Origin: Bacillota bacterium
GTDB lineage: Bacteria; Bacillota; DSM-12270; Thermacetogeniales; Thermacetogeniaceae
Direction: 5' to 3'
Length of the DNA stretch: 64,000 nt
Assembly: GCA_029907475.1 (NCBI GenBank)
Contig: JARYLU010000002.1
Location: 1-64,000 of the forward strand
The notes under the pieces were generated by a model. It was not told the origin of the DNA and did no database searches. It saw nothing but the letters and a program-made list of their open reading frames with translations. Position 1 is the stretch's first letter. Each line of letters opens with the position of its first letter. The position numbers and the translations under genes are program-made. Below are positions 1 through 9,419 of the stretch, one piece after another.

Positions 1-93
1 TTGGAAGCCATTGCTCTGGTGCGGCGCCTATTAACGGAGCAGGCTGATTTTGACGCTGAACAAAAGCGATGGAAAGCGTTTGATATTGGATAG
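1..93 (+). CDS. C-terminal tail of an unidentified protein (5' end outside window)
   Basis: The first 30 codons of the window form an open frame ending at TAG 91-93. The visible tail is charged and probably helical and ends in WKAFDIG. No family is recognised from so short a piece. In related genomes recJ or apt often precedes relA, but the tail does not let me choose either. It is followed by about 315 bases without a gene. Confidence 0.4.
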   Translation: MEAIALVRRLLTEQADFDAEQKRWKAFDIG

Positions 94-251
94 GAGGACT
101 AAGGGAGTTTAACCGTTTTATCTTGATGGGCGGCAGCTTATGTAAATTGGCACTTTATCCGACGGATAGTGCTCGATTCAAAAGTTAATTCTGGTTAGAT
201 GAATAAAAATGAGTGGCTTTCAGCAGTGGAATCATTATTTAATTGTCAATG

Positions 252-281
252 TTAGACTTTCGACAATTTGATGACTATAAT
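252..281 (+). promoter_or_regulatory. candidate relA promoter
   Basis: TTAGAC (252-257) and TATAAT (276-281) are separated by 18 bp, a reasonable sigma-A promoter about 130 bp before relA. The rest of the gap 94-410 holds no open frame that I believe. Inverted repeats lie across this promoter: TTAGACTT 252-259 against AAGTCTAA 292-299, and CTTTCGACA 257-265 against TGTCGAAAG 313-321. Confidence 0.5.
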
Positions 282-319
282 GATAGGTGACAAGTCTAAA
301 AAAGCGATTAAATGTCGAA
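259..319. promoter_or_regulatory. two Spo0A-box sequences before relA
   Basis: The 7-bp Spo0A box TGTCGAA occurs perfectly twice, in opposite orientation: TTCGACA at 259-265, next to the -35 position of the candidate promoter, and TGTCGAA at 313-319 downstream of its -10. Matching the consensus is direct observation; binding by Spo0A is inference. An activator site overlapping -35 and another site downstream would fit control of relA on entry into sporulation. Confidence 0.4.
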
Positions 320-410
320 AGCATTTCTTCATAAACTGCTTCAGGAAAAACGTACGCTGATGGGAAAAATAATATTCACTTGAGAAGAAAAAAAAGGGGG
401 GGGTGGAGAG

Positions 411-2588
411 GTGAGTCTGCAGCGGCTCTTTACAAAAATAGAAGCTTATTATTCTAAATTCGATCCGAAACTGGTTGAACAAGCCTTTTTTTTCGCCCAG
501 GGTGCCCATGCTGGGCAATTTCGCAACTCCGGAGAAGCCTTTATTCAGCACCCCCTTGAGGTTGCCTGTATCTTAGCCGAACTTGAACTGGATTTAACGA
601 CCATCATTGCCGGCTTGCTCCATGACGTTGTAGAGGATACGCGGGTAACCCTGGAAGAAATCGAAGCACAGTTTGGCCCCGAAGTCAGTTTTCTGGTCGC
701 AGGTGTAACAAAATTAGGAAAAATCGAGTACAAGTCTAAGGAAGACACCCACGCGGAAAACCTGCGCCGCATGTTTTTAGCAATGGCGCGGGATATACGC
801 GTGATTTTAATTAAACTTGCGGACCGCCTTCACAATATGCGAACTTTAAACCATCACCCCATCACGAAACAGCGTGAAATTGCTCAAGAGACAATGGAGA
901 TCTTCGCGCCCCTTGCCCACCGTTTAGGGATTTATAAGATCAAATGGGAGATTGAAGACCTTGCCTTTCGGCATTTAGAGCCAGAAAAATACTACGATTT
1001 GGTGGATCGGATTGCAAAAAAACGGCGCGAAAGGGAGGATTATATTAACCTTGTCATCTCGAAACTCAGAGAAAAGTTAGAAGAGGCGGGGATCAGGGCT
1101 GATATTTCGGGAAGACCAAAGAACTTTCACAGTATTTACCGGAAAATGGTTGACCAGGGTAAGGATCTTGTTGAAATTTACGATCTGATTGCTGTAAGGG
1201 TTATTGTTGACAATGTCAGGGACTGCTACGCCACTTTAGGTATTGTCCATACGATGTGGAAGCCGATTCCGGGGCGGTTTAAGGACTACATTGCGATGCC
1301 GAAGCAAAATATGTACCAATCCCTTCACACCACACTGGTAGGACCTTTAGGCGAGCCTTTTGAGCTTCAGATCAGAACCTGGGAAATGCACCGTACCGCC
1401 GAATATGGGATTGCAGCCCACTGGCGCTATAAAGAGGGGGGGCGCCCCTCAGGCTCTCACCTGGAAGAAAAGCTTTCCTGGCTGAGGCAAATTCTCGAGT
1501 GGCAACACGATTTAAGGGATGCCAGGGAGTTCATGGAATCTCTGAAAATTGATTTATTTTCAGATGTCGTTTTTGTGTTTACACCCAAGGGAGATGTGGT
1601 CGAGCTTCCCGCCGGTTCTGTTCCGATTGATTTCGCCTACCGCATTCATACCGAGGTGGGGCACCGTTGTATTGGAGCTAAGGTAAACGGAAGAATTGTG
1701 CCCCTGGATTATCAACTGGGTAATGGCGATATTGTTGAAATCCTTACCTCAAAACAAAGCGGCGGGCCGAGCCGGGACTGGCCTTCGATCGTTAAAACTT
1801 CTCAAGCAAAAAACCGGATTCGACAGTGGTTTAAAAGAGAAAGGCGCGAAGAAAACATCCTGAAGGGGCGGGAACTTCTCGAAAAAGAGGTCAAAAGGAT
1901 CGGAGCGGAACCTACGGACTTCTTTAAACTCGAAGCAATAGAAGACCTCGCACGGCGTTTTGGTTTCCAGAGTGAAGATGATTTGTATGCCGGGATTGGT
2001 GACGGAGCTGTTACTGCATCGCAGATCGTAGGAAGGGTGCGGGAAGAGCTTCTTAAAAAGGAAGAGGTAGAGCCTCTCCAACCTTTACCTGAGCCGCAAC
2101 TTTTAGTAAAAGTACCCGAACAGCCGCGGCCGGTTACGACAGGGATTAAAGTAAAAGGAGAAAAAAATCTGGTTGTTCGTCTTGCTCATTGCTGCAACCC
2201 CTTGCCTGGGGACCAGATTATTGGTTATATTACACGGGGGCGGGGTGTTTCTATCCACCGGGTGGACTGCCCGAATATTGCTTACTATTATCACGACGAA
2301 ACAGAACGGCTGATTGAGGTCAGTTGGGATCAGGAAGCCCCTGCCACCTACCAGGTGGAAATCGAAGTTAAAGCCTTTGACAGGCCGCGCCTGACCACAG
2401 ATATTATGAATATTATTGCAGATACAAAAACCATTATCAATGCGGTTAACGCGCGGGCAAAAAAGAATAAAATGGCTCTGGTTAACTTAAAAATAGAGAT
2501 CCGCGACCTTGAACACTTGTATGCGATTATGCAGAAGGTAAGCCGCGTGAGTGACGTCCTCGAAGTTCACCGGGTTGTGCCTTCATAG
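411..2588 (+). CDS. relA: bifunctional (p)ppGpp synthetase/hydrolase RelA/SpoT
   Basis: Makes and degrades the alarmone (p)ppGpp in the stringent response, in the cytoplasm. The 725-residue protein has the full long-RSH layout. An HD hydrolase domain carries HD at residues 71-72 followed by VVEDT. The synthetase domain includes YQSLHTT near residue 302. A TGS domain lies around 383-445, a zinc-finger-like segment with HCCNPLPGD near 595, and a C-terminal ACT domain in the last 75 residues. Because the HD motif is intact, both activities are expected, as in the single Rel enzyme of other Firmicutes. The GTG start follows GGAGAGG closely. dtd follows after 12 bp, so the two are probably co-transcribed, as in many Clostridia. 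Confidence 0.95.
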   Translation: MSLQRLFTKIEAYYSKFDPKLVEQAFFFAQGAHAGQFRNSGEAFIQHPLEVACILAELELDLTTIIAGLLHDVVEDTRVTLEEIEAQFGPEVSFLVAGVTKLGKIEYKSKEDTHAENLRRMFLAMARDIRVILIKLADRLHNMRTLNHHPITKQREIAQETMEIFAPLAHRLGIYKIKWEIEDLAFRHLEPEKYYDLVDRIAKKRREREDYINLVISKLREKLEEAGIRADISGRPKNFHSIYRKMVDQGKDLVEIYDLIAVRVIVDNVRDCYATLGIVHTMWKPIPGRFKDYIAMPKQNMYQSLHTTLVGPLGEPFELQIRTWEMHRTAEYGIAAHWRYKEGGRPSGSHLEEKLSWLRQILEWQHDLRDAREFMESLKIDLFSDVVFVFTPKGDVVELPAGSVPIDFAYRIHTEVGHRCIGAKVNGRIVPLDYQLGNGDIVEILTSKQSGGPSRDWPSIVKTSQAKNRIRQWFKRERREENILKGRELLEKEVKRIGAEPTDFFKLEAIEDLARRFGFQSEDDLYAGIGDGAVTASQIVGRVREELLKKEEVEPLQPLPEPQLLVKVPEQPRPVTTGIKVKGEKNLVVRLAHCCNPLPGDQIIGYITRGRGVSIHRVDCPNIAYYYHDETERLIEVSWDQEAPATYQVEIEVKAFDRPRLTTDIMNIIADTKTIINAVNARAKKNKMALVNLKIEIRDLEHLYAIMQKVSRVSDVLEVHRVVPS

Positions 2589-2600
2589 AGGAGGGACGTT

Positions 2601-3050
2601 GTGCGCGCTGTTGTGCAGAGAGTAAGCCGGGCATGGGTGAAGGTAGGGGGAAATGAAGCTGGTTCCATTGGACGGGGACTTGTTATTTTGGTTGGAGTTG
2701 CGAATGGCGATCTTTCAGATGACGCCCTTTTTCTGGCCGAAAAAATTTTAAATTTAAGGATTTTTCCTGACGAGGCAGGAAAGTTTAACTATTCGGTAAA
2801 GGATCTCCAGGGAGAAATCCTGGCCGTTTCGCAATTTACCCTTCTCGGCGATTGCCGCAAAGGGAGGCGTCCCAGCTTTACGGAGGCCGCATTGCCCTCT
2901 GATGCCCTCCCGTTGTATGAAGAATTCCTTGAAGTCCTCTCGGAGAGCGGACTTCGAATTGTGACAGGGGAGTTCGGCGCGATGATGGAGGTTGGAATCG
3001 TGAACGAGGGCCCCGTAACCATTCTGCTGGACAGTAAAAAGAAATTTTAA
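2601..3050 (+). CDS. dtd: D-aminoacyl-tRNA deacylase
   Basis: Hydrolyses D-amino acids wrongly attached to tRNA (for example D-Tyr-tRNA), a proofreading step of translation. The 149-residue length is normal for the family. Both signature motifs are visible: SQFTL near residue 77, and a GPVT segment (NEGPVTILLDS) near the C-terminus that supplies the cross-subunit Gly-Pro of the dimer active site. GTG start with GAGGAGGG just upstream. It sits between relA and a metallo-hydrolase, with short gaps that suggest one operon. Confidence 0.95.
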   Translation: MRAVVQRVSRAWVKVGGNEAGSIGRGLVILVGVANGDLSDDALFLAEKILNLRIFPDEAGKFNYSVKDLQGEILAVSQFTLLGDCRKGRRPSFTEAALPSDALPLYEEFLEVLSESGLRIVTGEFGAMMEVGIVNEGPVTILLDSKKKF

Positions 3051-3067
3051 GACGGAGGTCAGGTAAG

Positions 3068-3691
3068 ATGCTCGTGAAATGCCTCGCGGTTGGTCCCATG
3101 CTTGCCAACTGCTATCTTGTCTGGTGCGAAGAGACAAAGGATGCCCTGGTGATTGATCCGGGCGGAGAAGGAGAAAGGATTTTAGCAGAAATCAAAAGAG
3201 AACAACTCCAAGTAAAGTACATTGTGAATACGCACGGGCATGTTGACCATATTGCGGCCAACCATAAGGTGAAAGAGGGGACTGGCGCAAAGATTCTCGT
3301 GCACGCCGAGGATGCCCCCCTCCTGACCAGCCCCAATTTTAATCTTTCCATTTATGTGGGGACTCCGGTTAAGGGCCCTGCCGCCGATATGTTGTTGTGT
3401 GAAGGGGAAGAGATTGTTGTCGGAAAACAGGTCAGATTAAGCGTTCTCCATACCCCTGGCCATACCCGGGGAGGCATTTGTTTAAACGCCGGGGAGGCGA
3501 TTTTCACCGGAGATACTTTATTTGCAGGCTCCATCGGGAGAACTGATTTTCCGGGTGGCTCCTACCAGGACCTTTTAAACTCCATTAAGACCAAAATTCT
3601 GATAAATGATGATCATGTTTTGCTTTACCCCGGACATGGGCCAACTTCAACTGTTGGCGATGAACGAAAAAGCAACCCCTTTCTGCTTTAA
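3068..3691 (+). CDS. metallo-beta-lactamase fold hydrolase (glyoxalase II-like)
   Basis: A 207-residue single-domain MBL-fold protein. The metal-binding THGHVDH motif is at residues 55-61, followed by HTPGH, TGDTLF and PGHG segments that complete the dinuclear zinc site. It is shorter than true hydroxyacylglutathione hydrolases and lacks their C-terminal domain, so it belongs to the YcbL-like group, whose natural thioester substrate is often unknown. The gene lies 17 bp after dtd and 101 bp before hisS, a linkage common in Clostridia that implies co-expression rather than a known shared pathway. Confidence 0.85.
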   Translation: MLVKCLAVGPMLANCYLVWCEETKDALVIDPGGEGERILAEIKREQLQVKYIVNTHGHVDHIAANHKVKEGTGAKILVHAEDAPLLTSPNFNLSIYVGTPVKGPAADMLLCEGEEIVVGKQVRLSVLHTPGHTRGGICLNAGEAIFTGDTLFAGSIGRTDFPGGSYQDLLNSIKTKILINDDHVLLYPGHGPTSTVGDERKSNPFLL

Positions 3692-3792
3692 TCGGGATAA
3701 GAGGCAGGCCCGGCTTCTCCGCCCTATTTCTAATTTAAGAACAGTAACAAAGCCTTGCCGGAAAGGTTTTTGTGCTGAAGGAGTGGACTTGT

Positions 3793-5097
3793 ATGGTAAA
3801 AGCACCCCGGGGGACAAAAGATCTATTGCCAGGCGAGATCGAAAAGTGGCATTACCTGGAAAAAACAGCCCGGGAACTTTGCAGAATCTATGGTTATCAA
3901 GAAATCAGGACTCCGATTTTTGAGCATACCGAACTTTTCATGCGTGGGATCGGAGAAGAAACAGATATCGTTCAAAAAGAAATGTATACTTTTGACGACC
4001 GGGGGGGAAGAAATATCACGCTTCGCCCTGAGGGGACTGCCCCGGTAGTAAGGGCGTATCTCGAGCATCATCTTCAAGCCCAGCCCCAGCCTCTCAAGCT
4101 GTACTACCTGGGTCCCATGTTTCGTTACGACCGCCCTCAAGCCGGTCGCTTCCGTCAGTTCCACCAATTTGGTTTTGAAGTTTTTGGGAGCCATGATCCC
4201 GCTGTGGATGCAGAAGTAATCTCTCTTACGAGGGACTTTCTGGTAAAGCTCGGTTTGACCGGACTCCAGGTGGAGTTGAACAGCGTTGGTTGTCCCGCTT
4301 GCAGGCCTTCCTTTACAGAAGCCCTGAGAGCATTCTTTTTGCCTTATCAGGACTCGCTGTGTTCTTTTTGCCAGGGGCGTTTGGAGCGCAACCCTTTGCG
4401 TTTGCTGGACTGTAAAATTCCTGAATGCCGGGAGATTGGAAAGGATGCGCCTGCAGTTCTGGATTATTTATGTGATGACTGCAGCGCTCAATTTTTAAAA
4501 GTGCAGAGATACCTCCGGGCCATGGCTGTTCCTTGTCAAGTGAACGCCAGGCTTGTACGGGGGCTTGACTACTATACCCGGACAGTTTTTGAAGTTTCTC
4601 TTGAGGCGCTTGGGACGCAAATCGCTCTTGCCGGGGGAGGGCGTTATAATAACCTGGTTGAAGCATGCGGGGGTGAACCAACGCCTGGAATTGGCGTTGC
4701 TCTTGGCTTGGAACGTGTCCTGCTTGCCCTCGAAAAAATGGGGGTCAAACTCCCGCTCGAAGCGCCAAAACCTATTTTTGTTGCCACAGTAGGGGAAGAG
4801 CTTTCCTGGCAATTAAGCCAGGAGGCGCTCCGTCTTGTTACTGAATTGAGGCGTGCCGGGTACCCGGCAGATAAAGATTATTTAGGACGGAGTTTAAAGG
4901 CGCAGCTGAGGTTTGCGGGAAGATTAGGAGCGCGTTATGTCATTATTATGGGCGAAAAGGAGTTACATGAGGGGAATTATATCCTGAAAGATATGCAGGA
5001 TGGAACCCAGTTTATCCTCCGTGGTGAGGGACTCTTTAGTTTTTTTAAGGACATAAGGAGCGGGGAGGAAGGAAAGTGGAAAGCATCGGAGAATTAA
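3793..5097 (+). CDS. hisS: histidyl-tRNA synthetase
   Basis: Charges tRNA-His; a class II synthetase of 434 residues. Class II motif 2 (FRYDRPQAGRFRQFHQ) and the histidine-specific LVRGLDYYTRTVFE segment are clear, followed by motif 3 (GLGLERVL type) and the C-terminal anticodon-binding domain. An insertion rich in Cys (CPAC, CSFC, CKIPEC) lies between motifs 2 and 3, as in many Firmicutes enzymes. I use ATG 3793 because AAGGAG at 3778-3783 is well placed for it and the protein then begins with the conserved VKAPRGTKD. The longer GTG start at 3772 has no ribosome site. The 3' end overlaps aspS by 22 bp, which suggests translational coupling. Confidence 0.95.
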   Translation: MVKAPRGTKDLLPGEIEKWHYLEKTARELCRIYGYQEIRTPIFEHTELFMRGIGEETDIVQKEMYTFDDRGGRNITLRPEGTAPVVRAYLEHHLQAQPQPLKLYYLGPMFRYDRPQAGRFRQFHQFGFEVFGSHDPAVDAEVISLTRDFLVKLGLTGLQVELNSVGCPACRPSFTEALRAFFLPYQDSLCSFCQGRLERNPLRLLDCKIPECREIGKDAPAVLDYLCDDCSAQFLKVQRYLRAMAVPCQVNARLVRGLDYYTRTVFEVSLEALGTQIALAGGGRYNNLVEACGGEPTPGIGVALGLERVLLALEKMGVKLPLEAPKPIFVATVGEELSWQLSQEALRLVTELRRAGYPADKDYLGRSLKAQLRFAGRLGARYVIIMGEKELHEGNYILKDMQDGTQFILRGEGLFSFFKDIRSGEEGKWKASEN

Positions 5098-6866
5098 GAC
5101 GCACTCATGGGTGTGGTGTACTTCGCGCCCGGCATGCAGGTCAAGATGTGGTTTTAATGGGTTGGGTCCAAAGGAGACGCGACCACGGAGGGGTAATATT
5201 TCTGGACATCAGGGATCGGAGTGGGATCGTCCAGGTGGTTTTGAGCCCTGATTTAGAAGCAGACGCTTTTAACAAGGGCCAGGTAGTACGTCCCGAATGT
5301 GTGGTTGCGGTCCGGGGAAAGGTACGCCAGCGCCCTCCCGGCACGGAGAACCCAAACATGGCAACCGGTGAGGTTGAAGTGACCGTGGCGGACCTCCGGG
5401 TATTGAACCTTGCAAAACCGCTTCCTTTTTACCCCAATGAGGCTGCTGATGTAGATGAAGCGCTTCGCTTGCGCTATCGTTATCTTGATCTCCGGCGTCC
5501 TGAATGTTGGGAGGCCTTTGCGTTCAGGCATCAGGCAACGAGGGTAGTGAGGGAGTTTTTATCAGAACGGGAGTTCCTGGAAATAGAAACCCCGATGCTC
5601 ACCCGGAGCACACCCGAGGGGGCACGGGACTACCTCGTACCGAGCCGGATCTATCCCGGGCGCTTTTACGCGCTTCCGCAATCACCGCAACTATTTAAAC
5701 AAATTCTGATGATAGCCGGCTTTGAGCGTTATTTCCAATTTGCGAGGTGCTTTCGGGATGAAGATCTCAGGGCGGACCGCCAACCTGAGTTTACTCAATT
5801 GGATCTGGAAATGTCTTTTGTAAGTGAAGAAGAAATTTTGGGTTTAATGGAGCAAATGCTTGCAGAGCTTTTCCGCCAGGTACTTGATAAAGAATTGGAG
5901 ATACCCTTTCCTCGCTTAACATACCAGGAAGCTCTCACTTGTTATGGAAGCGATCAACCGGATTTACGTTTCGGGATGAGGATCATCGATGTTTCTCGAA
6001 TTGGAGAAACCAGTTCCTGCCAGGTTTTTGCCAGGGCCGTGAAAGAAGGAGGGGCCGTGAAAGGGATCCGGGTTCCCGGGAGCGGCGCTCACTTTTCACG
6101 CCGCGCCCTCGATGAGCTTGCAAAACTGGTTGTGAGTTGGGGCGCGCGGGGGCTTGCATGGTTTCTTTTAGGAGACGGGGAGATCAAGTCTCCGCTTGCA
6201 AAGTTATTCACTCCCCAAGAATTAAAGGATCTGGTCAGGCACATGGAAGGGAACCCGGGGGACCTTCTCCTGTTCATCGCCGACCAGAAGGATGTAGCCG
6301 AAAGGGTCCTCGGGCAATTGCGGCTTGAACTCGCAAAGCAATTGGATTTAGCCGGCCCTCAACCCTTTTCCTTTGTCTGGATCACCGATTTTCCACTTCT
6401 TGAATACGATGAAGACGAAAAGCGGTATGAAGCAGTTCACCATCCTTTTACGGCTCCTTGCGAAGCTGATCTTCCTTTCTTAGAAACGGCCCCGGAAAAG
6501 GTAAGAGCAAGAGCGTACGATCTGATTTTGAACGGTACTGAAATTGGCGGCGGAAGCATTAGAAACCACCGGCGGGATTTGCAGGAAAGAATTTTTCAGA
6601 TCATTGGACTTACGACCGGTGAAATCAGCGAAAAGTTCGGTTTTCTTCTAGAAGCGCTTGATTACGGAGCTCCTCCGCACGGGGGAATCGCCTTTGGTTT
6701 TGACCGCCTGATGATGTTGATGTTGGGACGCGAAACAATCCGTGATGTAATTGCTTTTCCTAAAACCCAGAGCGCAACCTGTCTCTTGACGCAGGCACCT
6801 GCTCCCGTTACGCCAAAGCAGCTTCAGGAACTCCATCTTGTTTGCCGGGAGAAAATACTTAAATAG
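5076..6866 (+). CDS. aspS: aspartyl-tRNA synthetase (bacterial type)
   Basis: Charges tRNA-Asp, and in organisms without asparaginyl-tRNA synthetase also tRNA-Asn. The 596-residue protein has an N-terminal OB-fold anticodon domain (GWVQRRRDHGGVIFLDIRDR), the class II core with FALPQSPQLFKQ-type motif 2 surroundings, a bacterial GAD insertion around residues 300-400, and motif 3 GIAFGFDRLMML. GTG start inside the end of hisS, preceded by GGAGGAAGGA. hisS-aspS is a standard Firmicutes pair. Whether it is discriminating cannot be settled from this window. Confidence 0.95.
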   Translation: MESIGELRRTHGCGVLRARHAGQDVVLMGWVQRRRDHGGVIFLDIRDRSGIVQVVLSPDLEADAFNKGQVVRPECVVAVRGKVRQRPPGTENPNMATGEVEVTVADLRVLNLAKPLPFYPNEAADVDEALRLRYRYLDLRRPECWEAFAFRHQATRVVREFLSEREFLEIETPMLTRSTPEGARDYLVPSRIYPGRFYALPQSPQLFKQILMIAGFERYFQFARCFRDEDLRADRQPEFTQLDLEMSFVSEEEILGLMEQMLAELFRQVLDKELEIPFPRLTYQEALTCYGSDQPDLRFGMRIIDVSRIGETSSCQVFARAVKEGGAVKGIRVPGSGAHFSRRALDELAKLVVSWGARGLAWFLLGDGEIKSPLAKLFTPQELKDLVRHMEGNPGDLLLFIADQKDVAERVLGQLRLELAKQLDLAGPQPFSFVWITDFPLLEYDEDEKRYEAVHHPFTAPCEADLPFLETAPEKVRARAYDLILNGTEIGGGSIRNHRRDLQERIFQIIGLTTGEISEKFGFLLEALDYGAPPHGGIAFGFDRLMMLMLGRETIRDVIAFPKTQSATCLLTQAPAPVTPKQLQELHLVCREKILK

Positions 6867-6880
6867 GACAAGGGCTTTTC

Positions 6881-6909
6881 TTGAATTAGGGGTGATGGTG
6901 TGATATCAT
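6881..6909 (+). promoter_or_regulatory. promoter of 6S RNA
   Basis: TTGAAT (6881-6886), a 17-bp spacer and TATCAT (6904-6909) form a good sigma-A promoter 14 bp after aspS. The expected start near 6916 leads straight into the 6S RNA terminal stem. Confidence 0.7.
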
Positions 6910-6916
6910 TTTGCTA

Positions 6917-7113
6917 CCAGAGAAATTCAAACCCTGCGATGTGCGTGGAAACAAGGGAGTTTTGAGCCAACACCAAAACAAGAGGAACCTGGGCTCTGGT
7001 TGTGGCTTGTATGCCTTGAAAAAGGGAACAAAAAGCAACCAGGAGGGTGCCACTGTGCTGAGCCGAGGTTCAGAAAACGTCCGGTTCCACGGCATTTGTG
7101 GGGTTTCTTTTTT
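6917..7113 (+). ncRNA. ssrS: 6S RNA (SsrS/BsrA type)
   Basis: 6S RNA mimics an open promoter and binds sigma-A RNA polymerase. The ends 6929-6950 and 7085-7106 pair almost completely. The stem is 11 bp, then a four-base internal mismatch, then 7 bp, using the sequence CCTGCGATG near the 5' side that is typical of Firmicutes 6S RNAs. Between them lie a largely unpaired central region and further helices. A T-run at 7104-7114 ends the RNA. The size of about 190 nt, the position immediately after aspS (as known for several Firmicutes) and the good promoter all agree. An open frame across it (6911-7171) has no homology to anything I know and is rejected. Confidence 0.85.
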
Positions 7114-7170
7114 TGATAAAGAGGATACAGGTGGTCGAAAGGGGTATTATTTTAGAAGGGGGGTTTACTA

Positions 7171-8004
7171 ATGACTCCATTTGACTTCTTTTGGATCTTC
7201 CTGATCCTGGTGAGTTTCATTCCCATGATTAAGCAACGCCATATAAATGCCACCAGGTTACGGTTGTTCAAAAAGATCGAAGAAAAGCGAAAATCCCGGG
7301 TCATCAGCCTGATTCACCGTCAGGAATCGTTGAGTTTTTTGGGAATTCCTTTGAGCCGGTACATCGATATTGAGGATTCCGAACAGCTTTTACGTGCCAT
7401 CAGGCTGACTCCCGATGATATGCCAATCGACCTGATTCTTCATACTCCAGGCGGTCTTGTTCTGGCGGCAGAACAAATTGCCTACGCTTTACGGAAACAT
7501 CCTGCCAAGGTTACTGTTTTTGTTCCTCATTATGCCATGTCAGGAGGAACTCTCATTGCTCTTGCTGCAGATGAAATTGTCATGGACGAGAATGCTGTGC
7601 TGGGCCCGGTTGATCCGCAGTTGGGGAGATACCCGGCTGTTTCAATATTACAGACGATCGAGCAAAAAGACCGCAATAAGATTGAAGACGAGACCCTCAT
7701 CCTGGCGGATATTGCTCGAAAGGCAGTCCGGCAGGTGGAAGAAACATTACGAACCATTCTCAGGGATAAAATGAACGAAGAAGAAGCAAACCGGGTTGCG
7801 AAGGTTTTTACTGAAGGAAAGTGGACCCACGATTACCCGATTACTGCCGAGTTTTTACGGGAACTGGGGCTTCCGGTCAGTACAGAACTTCCAAAAGAGG
7901 TTTATCTCTTAATGGATCTTTATCCCCAACCTCCCCAGCGCCGACCCTCGGTTCAGTTTGTCCCTCTTCCCTATGGAAGACGCGAACAGAATGGCGACAC
8001 TTAA
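7171..8004 (+). CDS. membrane-anchored Clp-fold serine proteinase (SDH/SppA-like)
   Basis: A 277-residue protein with one N-terminal membrane segment (residues 5-20) followed by a ClpP/crotonase-fold domain. The oxyanion-loop segment HTPGG (91-95) and the nucleophile segment AMSGGT with Ser124 are visible, then GPVDPQLG. These match the serine dehydrogenase proteinase family (PF01972), which is related to signal peptide peptidase SppA. The likely role is cleavage of membrane peptides or proteins; the substrate is unknown. It follows the 6S RNA by about 60 bp with a GAAGGGGGG ribosome site. Confidence 0.8.
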   Translation: MTPFDFFWIFLILVSFIPMIKQRHINATRLRLFKKIEEKRKSRVISLIHRQESLSFLGIPLSRYIDIEDSEQLLRAIRLTPDDMPIDLILHTPGGLVLAAEQIAYALRKHPAKVTVFVPHYAMSGGTLIALAADEIVMDENAVLGPVDPQLGRYPAVSILQTIEQKDRNKIEDETLILADIARKAVRQVEETLRTILRDKMNEEEANRVAKVFTEGKWTHDYPITAEFLRELGLPVSTELPKEVYLLMDLYPQPPQRRPSVQFVPLPYGRREQNGDT

Positions 8005-8006
8005 TA

Positions 8007-8036
8007 TTGACAAGTGTTCCTGAAGTCTTTTAAGAT
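8007..8036 (+). promoter_or_regulatory. candidate promoter of paaK
   Basis: A perfect TTGACA (8007-8012) is followed after 18 bp by TAAGAT (8031-8036), four of six matches to the -10 consensus. It lies directly behind the proteinase gene and about 65 bp before paaK. Confidence 0.4.
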
Positions 8037-8051
8037 TAGTTTGTAAGCCAG

Positions 8052-8089
8052 AGAGAGCAAGGGCGAGGAGAGAAAGCAAGGGCGAGGAG
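8052..8089 (+). repeat. 19-bp tandem repeat, two copies
   Basis: Two adjacent 19-bp units (8052-8070, 8071-8089) differ at one base. Each contains GCAAGGGCGAGGAG, so the purine-rich ribosome site of paaK is present twice. It probably arose by slippage. Confidence 0.8.
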
Positions 8090-8099
8090 GAGCGTTAAC

Positions 8100-9398
8100 G
8101 TGTACTGGAATGAAAAGTATGAATGTATGCCTCGTGACGAGTTGCGCGCTCTGCAAGAGGAGCGCTTGCGAAGCACGGTGGAGCGGGTTTACTACGAAGT
8201 ACCCTTTTACCGCCGCGCTTTACAGGAAAGGGGTTTGGGGCCTCATGACGTCCAATCCCTTGATGATTTAACCAAACTCCCGTTCACAACGAAAGAAGAT
8301 CTCCGGGATAATTACCCCTACGGACTTTTTGCCGTGCCGTTAAGCGAAGTGGTAAGGCTACATGCATCTTCAGGCACAACGGGGAAGCCAGTGGTGGTAG
8401 GTTATACGCGGCACGATCTGGAAATTTGGGCCGAAGTAATGGCCCGCGCTCTTACCTGCTGCGGGGCAACAAAGCATTCAATGATCCACAACGCTTATGG
8501 TTACGGCCTCTTCACAGGAGGCCTGGGGATCCATTACGGCGCGGAGCGGATAGGGGCTTCGGTGATACCCGTATCGGGTGGACACACGAAGCGTCAGGTC
8601 ATGATTATGAAAGACTTTGGAAGCACGATTCTCACCTGCACTCCCTCCTATGCCCTTTATTTAGCGGAAGTAATAGAAGAAGTGGGGATCTCTAAAGAGG
8701 ATCTGAAGCTCAAAGGAGGGCTCTTCGGGGCCGAGCCCTGGTCCGAAAATATGAGGTCCCAGATTGAGGCACGCCTGGGCCTTATGGCTCTGGATATTTA
8801 CGGGCTCAGCGAAATTATCGGGCCGGGTGTTGCTGTAGAGTGTCCTGTGAAACGAGGTCTGCACATTTTTGAAGACCACTTTTTGCCGGAGATTATCGAT
8901 CCTGACACTGGGGAACAACTTCCCCCTGGTACAACCGGAGAATTGGTAATCACGACCATTACAAAAGAGGCCCTTCCTTTGTTGCGTTACCGAACCCGGG
9001 ATATTACTGCGATGATCCCCGGTTCTTGCCCCTGTGGTCGCACCCACGTAAAGATGGAGAGAATTAAGGGGCGTACCGATGATATGCTGGTAATAAGAGG
9101 GGTTAACGTTTTCCCCTCGCAAATTGAGGAGGTTCTTTTCCGCATCAGTCATACGGAACCCCACTATTTAATCATCGTAGAGCGACGCGAACAACTGGAC
9201 GAGTTGGAGGTTTGGGTAGAAGTTTCGGAATCTGTTTTTTCCGACGAGGTAAGGAAGCTCGAACGTTTAGAGCATCAAATTGCGCGGGAAATTGAAGATA
9301 TTTTGGGAATTTCCGTGAAGGTTAAACTGGTTGAACCAAAAACCATTGAACGTAGTGAGGGTAAGGCGAAGCGGGTTATTGACCGTCGCCAGCTTTAA
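8100..9398 (+). CDS. paaK: phenylacetate-CoA ligase (AMP-forming)
   Basis: Activates phenylacetate, or another aryl or indole acetate, to its CoA thioester through an acyl-adenylate. The 432-residue length is normal. The AMP-binding P-loop SSGTTGKP lies at residues 90-97, and a [10 protein letters not shown] segment and the C-terminal [17 protein letters not shown] hinge follow. GTG start after GGCGAGGAGG. It is followed after 21 bp by a double ACT-domain protein, the usual partner in anaerobes that ferment or make aromatic amino acids. The actual acid substrate cannot be read from the sequence. Confidence 0.9.
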   Translation: MYWNEKYECMPRDELRALQEERLRSTVERVYYEVPFYRRALQERGLGPHDVQSLDDLTKLPFTTKEDLRDNYPYGLFAVPLSEVVRLHASSGTTGKPVVVGYTRHDLEIWAEVMARALTCCGATKHSMIHNAYGYGLFTGGLGIHYGAERIGASVIPVSGGHTKRQVMIMKDFGSTILTCTPSYALYLAEVIEEVGISKEDLKLKGGLFGAEPWSENMRSQIEARLGLMALDIYGLSEIIGPGVAVECPVKRGLHIFEDHFLPEIIDPDTGEQLPPGTTGELVITTITKEALPLLRYRTRDITAMIPGSCPCGRTHVKMERIKGRTDDMLVIRGVNVFPSQIEEVLFRISHTEPHYLIIVERREQLDELEVWVEVSESVFSDEVRKLERLEHQIAREIEDILGISVKVKLVEPKTIERSEGKAKRVIDRRQL

Positions 9399-9419
9399 AA
9401 TTAGAGAGGAGGGGGTCAG

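Noticed and set aside
6911-7171. Open frame across the 6S RNA
   Set aside because: No protein family; the segment folds as 6S RNA with a matching promoter and terminal stem.
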